From positions 11,602,001 through 11,666,000 of the forward strand of contig AP031358.1 in NCBI GenBank assembly GCA_037833965.1: a stretch of 64,000 bases of DNA, given 5' to 3'. Below are positions 59,001 to 64,000 of this stretch, one piece after another (position 1 is the stretch's first letter; each line of letters starts with the position of its first letter). The stretch comes from Marchantia polymorpha subsp. ruderalis. Lineage: Eukaryota; Streptophyta; Marchantiopsida; Marchantiales; Marchantiaceae. A program made the translations under genes and the position numbers. Under the pieces are notes generated by a model that was given only the letters and a program-made list of their open reading frames with translations, made no database searches and was not told where the DNA came from.

Positions 59001-59682
59001 AAACGTCGTCTCTATTGAGAGCTGAGTGGATTTCAGAAAGCTCAATCGTAATACAGATATCGGAGGAGTTTCGAATTATGTGCACCTTTTGTTAGAAAAT
59101 CTGTGTTGTTCTTAATTATAGAAGCAGTGCATGGCGACCATAAAATCCCTGGCAGGAAGAACATTTTTGAACATAAACATGGACTTGCAGTCGAAAACGG
59201 ATAAAGAGAGGAGACCCAGTCATCTGACAATCACAGCGTTGATGCTCTCAGACATCATCTGTTTGTAGATGTCATCAACGTGCGTACATGCCCCATTACA
59301 TCATCAACTTTCATGCTTCCTGCCCTACTATGTCTGTAGGGATGGAGCCAGACCAATCCACGCTTTCCTAACAATGGCTGCGTACCTTTCCAGCTATCTC
59401 GCGTCCTAGACCAATTTAATCATGACTAGTGAATGGAAGGTATGAATCCAAAGTCCAAGTGAGGCCCAATAATGAATGTGCTCTGGTATCTGAGGGAGCG
59501 ACGTCATCCGATAACGCTCTTGGATGAATAAATAAATTTGATAATCTGTTAATTATAATCAACACTCCCAACGTAAGCTGATGCTTGATAATTCTTAGCT
59601 GCTCCAGCATTTAAATTTGAGCAGTAACGCATTCAACGGAACCAAAGAAAGTAAACTCACCGTCTAGTTCACTAACGAACTT
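56065..59682. other. Intergenic, includes AT-rich island 57640-58370
   Basis: No recognised gene. A minus-strand 64-codon ATG frame (58349-58543) and a minus 61-codon ATG frame (56649-56834) are open but unrecognised. An AT-rich island spans about 57640-58370. Confidence 0.45.
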
Positions 59683-59902
59683 CATAATCGTTACCAAACA
59701 TAAGACAATGTGATTAGTTGGTGTAAGCCCGTTCAAACCTCATAATCGTTACTAAGCATAAGACAATGTGATTAGTTGGTGTAAGCCCGTTCAAACCTCA
59801 TAATCGTTACTGAACATAAGACAATGTGATTAGTTGGTGTAAGCCCGTTGAAGCCTCATAATCGTTACTGAACAATGTGATTAGTTGGTCTAAGCCCGTT
59901 CT
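59683..59902. repeat. Four-copy 58-bp tandem array
   Basis: 'cataatcgttac' starts copies at 59683, 59741, 59799 and 59857, giving an exact 58-bp period. Each unit also contains 'acaatgtgattagttgg' and 'taagcccgtt'. The last unit has a short deletion. The array ends about 330 bp before the ATG of the P450 gene, so it lies in or near that gene's promoter. Confidence 0.92.
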
Positions 59903-60233
59903 AGCTGTTAGTAAGTTGAAGTGATGATCGAGGCTGGAAGACAAGGAACGCATGGAGATTGAGTAGAAATTCCAAGGGTCCACACAGGCTAGCCACATTT
60001 AGAGCTTTCATCTTTGGATCTGCACCATATGAGCGAGAGCACTAAGCACACAATTAGCGTTGGGATTTCTACAGCAGTAGTACAGCAGTGAAGGAGTGAG
60101 TAAGGGAGGAGAAAACAAGATCCGAAGGGAGAACCAGACGAGCACGAAGAAGAGCTGGTCGAGCCTTCGGGTTGTGTAGAGCGGTGCATGCGCCGGGGCT
60201 ACTTTTTCTGATCTCTGTGTTTCATCGAGCAAG

Positions 60234-63214
60234 ATGGGGGTCGTCGGACCCGAAGAATTTTCAAATCAAATGAAGATCATGCCGGTGGCTATCGTAGCCA
60301 CGATGATCCTGCTGACTGTGATCATATGGGTGCACCGTCACTCGTCCAAAACAGTCGTGCAGCGAAAACATAAAGGTCCAAAGAAATGGATTTTAATCGG
60401 ATGTACAATCGAGCAAGCTCGAAATTTTGGTAGGATGCACGATTGGTTGCATGATTATCACAAGAAAGGGTGCCTAACGTTCTCAGTGCCAATGATCACT
60501 ATGAACAATACTTTCACAGTGGACCCTCGCAACGTCGAACACATCCTCAAAACCAATTTCAGCAACTATCCCAAGGTGTGCTCACTCTCTTAACTCCCAA
60601 GTCATGTAATCAATCTCTGAGAAAACGTCTCGTCCAGTTCAGTCTGGCTTACCCGAGGTCAGTAGCTCAGTCCAGTTGAGTCCTCGTGTGTGTAATCGCT
60701 TGTAACTTGCATTCATTGGCGAAGCAGTCAGTCTGTTTGGTGCAAATTATTTCGGGTTTGGGAGGGTTTTTTTTTTCCCCGGAGGTTTCGTACAGTCGCA
60801 GGTGGATCGAAGCTTGCGACAACCAGCGGGACCTGCGACGAGGGTGCGCCGCCTCCCTCGCTCGTAGTCCAGAATAGTGTAGTATTAGAAGGTGCGCTAG
60901 TGGGGGCGATGGAAGCGCGCACCCTCGCACCCTACGCTGGAGGGTGGGACCCACGCTCATGGGAGCAAGTAAGTGTTTACGTGGCGAGTAGAGCTCGAGC
61001 TGGATTTGTACAGCAGGAATGAGTCTTTGATCTGGAATTGCTTGAGATGATTCCATGACTGATAGGCGGAAATGTGTTCATCCAATTTGACAGGGAGACC
61101 TGATTAGAGAGAGGTTTGGGGACATGCTCGGACATGGAATTTTCAACGTCGATGGCGACATGTGGAGGCACCAGCGTAAAGTGGCTATTCTAGAGTTCGC
61201 GTCGTCCAAGCTGCGTGAGTATAGCATCCATGCGTTCCGCACTGAGGCTTTGAAGCTCGTGCAAGTGCTGGCCATCGCCGCCAGGAACGGACAAAGAGTT
61301 GATCTTCAGGTAAGACGGTGGTAACGAACGCAGTTTGAGAAATTCGAGCTGAAGCTTTGCCCCCATCCGTTAGAGGCTTATTCCAAAATCCTCAAACTGA
61401 CCCTCGATAATTGATTCAACGCTCTGCTGGTGTGACCAGGATCTGTTCATGCGCTTGACGCTGGACTCCATTTGTAGGGTGGGATTTGGAGTGGACATTA
61501 GCAGCCTTTGCCCCTCGCTGCCGGCCATCCCGTTTGCAATCGCATTCGATGAAGCTAACAGGTTGATCGTCAGGAGATACATCGACCTGTTCTGGAAATT
61601 GAAGCGCACTCTGAACATCGGAAGTGAGGCTAAGCTGAAGAAATGTATCGACGTAGTTGAGTCTTTCATCTACAAAGTTATCGAAACCCGCCGAGCTGAA
61701 ATGAGCGTGGCATCCACCCTCGATCAGGTAATCCGTCTTTGAGTGAGCAATCATATCCACATACCCCGGTTTTTTTAGAACTCGTTCCCCTATTGTCAGA
61801 TTCCAGCATCCGACTGGATCCGTGAGCTGGGGCCCTGCGATGCATGGAGCGTTTGAAGTCCCCAGGCCTCCGTCCTGGCTCTCGATTAGAGAGAAAGAAA
61901 GGGAGAGCTTCAAAATGATACTGTAAAATTCTCTCTCAGTGCTCCCTTGAAGATGTTGGTAAAATTCCTCGCTGCTAAGTCTGGTGTTGTCGGGTGGGTG
62001 CGATATTTTGCAGCAACAGCATACCGGAGTGGATATTTTGTCCCGCTTTATGTCCATCACCGATGAGAACCAGACCTACACCGATGAGCGATTGCGCGAT
62101 GTTGTAATCAATTTTTTAATCGCTGGAAGAGACACCACAGCTGTTACGCTGTCGTGGTTCTTTTTCGAACTTTGCAGGAATCCACAAGTAGTGGAGAAGA
62201 TACTCGAAGAAGTATCTAGTGTGCTTGGGGTTGATTCTCAGCACCTGAGGTCCCTGGATGAAGCTCGTTTCGGCGAGAGAGTCATCGAATTCGCGCAGCT
62301 GCTGACGTACCAAAGTCTCACAAGGATGCAGTATCTGCACGCAGCCATCACCGAAGCTCTGCGCCTCTACCCTGCAGTGCCTCTGGTGAGCTGCACGCAT
62401 CCGAGCTCCTTTTAGAGATTCCGGGAAGCTGCGTCGCTTTTTGCTACGTCCTCTTTAAGTTTGCCTCGTCTGAGCAGCCGCGTGCGCAAAGCAACCAATC
62501 TCCGTTATGTACAACGTTCAGAGTTCAGTGCTGATTGGACTGTGCCTCACCGTTGTACTTATGACTTTTCTTGCAGGAGACCAAAGTGGCCGCAGCCAAC
62601 GACACCTTCCCTGACGGAACCCCAATCAGGAAGGGAGAGTTCGTTAGCTACTCTTCCTATTCGATGGGAAGGCTCGAATATCTGTGGGGCTCTGATGTCG
62701 CGGAGTTCAAGCCAGAAAGGTGGCTGAGGAATGGAGTCTACCAGCCCGAGTCTCCATTTAAGCTGACTGCATTTCAGGTGAAGTGCACTGGTCGCCCTCT
62801 GTTATCTCTGTTCCCTCAGAGATCCCCTGAGTTGTGTGATTGTTGTCTTCTTTCTTTTCTCCTTCAAATCCTCTGGTGACTTGACTTTACAGATGTTGGA
62901 TCGCGAGGCGTAATGTACCTGCTTTAAATCGATTTCATTTCCGGCATGGCTCGGCCTGACCGGCAATTAAGTGGGCTATTGTCATGACTATGTCACGGTG
63001 CTGAGGGTGGCCGTGGTTGTGTCGTGATGAATTGCAGGCTGGTCCCAGGATGTGCTTGGGAAAGGACTCATCATATTTGCAGATGAAGTTAACCACCGTC
63101 ATTCTGCTTATGTTCTTCAAGTTCCAGCTTGAGCGGAACGAGGTGCCCAACTACAGCCTCATGGTTGTCCTCTTCATAGCCAATGGCCTGCCAGTGAATG
63201 TTTCAGCGAAGTGA
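60234..63214 (+). CDS. Cytochrome P450, CYP704B-like fatty-acid omega-hydroxylase
   Basis: Six exons joined by in-frame phase-0 GT-AG introns: 60234-60575, 61094-61309, 61440-61727, 62014-62385, 62577-62777 and 63038-63214, giving 531 residues. An N-terminal membrane anchor (PVAIVATMILLTVIIW) is followed by the CYP704-like MHDWLHDY and VEHILKTNFSNYPK, then the C-helix segment DGDMWRHQRK. Further motifs are the I-helix AGRDTT (about 319-324), EALR as the ExxR motif (396-399), FKPERWL, and heme loop FQAGPRMCLG with Cys479. The overall pattern, including the long insert before the K-helix, matches CYP704B enzymes. These hydroxylate the omega carbon of long-chain fatty acids in the ER for sporopollenin in pollen and spore walls. 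Substrate and expression are inferred from family. All expected motifs are present. A 58-bp tandem array lies upstream. Confidence 0.92.
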
Positions 63215-64000
63215 GCTATTGTGACGTGTAGAACCACCAACAGCTCGACATACAGCTGGAGGCGAGTTTTAACATGTTGGCGCGTACATATGGGGATAGT
63301 GGGAGAGCTGAGTTGTCATTTGCCAGGATAGCCCTCTCATTATCCAAAAGAGATTTCTCCAGGCCCTTCATAGATGGGCGGAGATTGAACGATGTAGAAG
63401 TAGTTAGTTTTAGAACTCATAGTAATTGAGCCGAGACAGTCAGTAAGTGTAGATGTAGAGCGCTGAATTGGCAAGGCTCATTATAGACAGACAATTGACC
63501 GATTCACGACTAACTATGTCGGACTCAATGGGTCAAAAGGCGTTTGCAAATCAGCATCGTCATGTGCAGTGGCTGGATTTGAAAGCTGCTGCTTGTCTGG
63601 TACGCTACAGCAGCCGTCTTGATGGAGCGAAATGGAGCGCAAGTTTTGGAGAAGCGACAGAAAAAGTCATCCACAGTCTTCAAAGATCTGTGGTGAGGCT
63701 AAGAGTAATCGTTTCTTTGTCACGCGATCTCTTCTCTCAGCTAGCTTTAGCATACTCAGAACTTAGGACTCGGGAGAAGGCTTCAGCCTTCACCCTGATT
63801 TGCAATAAAAACAATACTTTTGGCCCATATGATCGGATATGGATTAACTTCATGGTTGTATTACATCTGGAGGCAAACTTGACTCTGCAGCGGGTTGTTA
63901 GTGTTGAATATGAGCTATCTCTTCTCCCTCAGTACGTAGCAGAAGATAGACAAGTAAAGATGGACATACTACTCCACTGTCTCTCTCAAAAGTCCAAGCA
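63215..64000. other. 3' flank of the P450 gene
   Basis: No gene recognised. It should contain the P450 3' UTR. Confidence 0.45.

Noticed and set aside
59683..59902. CRISPR-like array
   Set aside because: Units are contiguous tandem copies without unique spacers, and the context is plant nuclear DNA.
60667..61056. 129-codon minus frame in the first P450 intron
   Set aside because: It lies within a GC-rich intron and is antisense to a well-supported gene; no motif.

Overview
This is plant nuclear DNA, most likely from a bryophyte and possibly a liverwort such as Marchantia. The evidence is short GT-AG introns, plant-type gene families (Bet v 1/PR-10-like, a CYP704-type cytochrome P450, a TPR-SET protein), very long gene-poor intervals, and mid-GC sequence alternating with very AT-rich islands. 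The species is inferred; no marker in the window fixes it.

Layout. Bases 1-27,300 hold almost no recognisable host genes. They contain AT-rich islands and a non-LTR (LINE-type) retrotransposon family: one almost complete copy at about 10,216-14,577, a 5'-truncated copy at about 22,790-23,704, and a 3' fragment with a 119-bp tandem duplication at about 8,905-9,250. Bases 27,315-50,574 hold a cluster of seven Bet v 1/PR-10-like genes. Each has two exons split by a phase-1 intron at about codon 59. Six are on the + strand and one (43,635-44,423) is inverted. One copy (36,940-37,743) has an in-frame stop, and the first copy has an intron acceptor that does not fit its frame. Within the cluster, at 40,586-42,376, lies an intronless gene for a 596-residue TPR-SET protein.

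Bases 50,600-60,000 are mostly non-coding. They include one candidate five-exon gene (54,613-56,064) for a small secreted protein with a signal peptide, an acidic middle and an Arg/Pro-rich tail. A perfect hairpin containing a G-box sits just before its start codon. Bases 60,234-63,214 hold a complete six-exon P450 that closely resembles CYP704B fatty-acid omega-hydroxylases. A four-copy 58-bp tandem array lies about 330 bp upstream of it.

How the genes relate. The Bet v 1-like genes are a local duplication series of small-ligand-binding proteins. They share intron position, and most also share a TATA-like box 130-180 bp before the ATG. The SET gene, the candidate secreted protein and the P450 look like independent single genes. 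All coordinates and splice junctions were read by eye from the sequence; no database or alignment tool was used.
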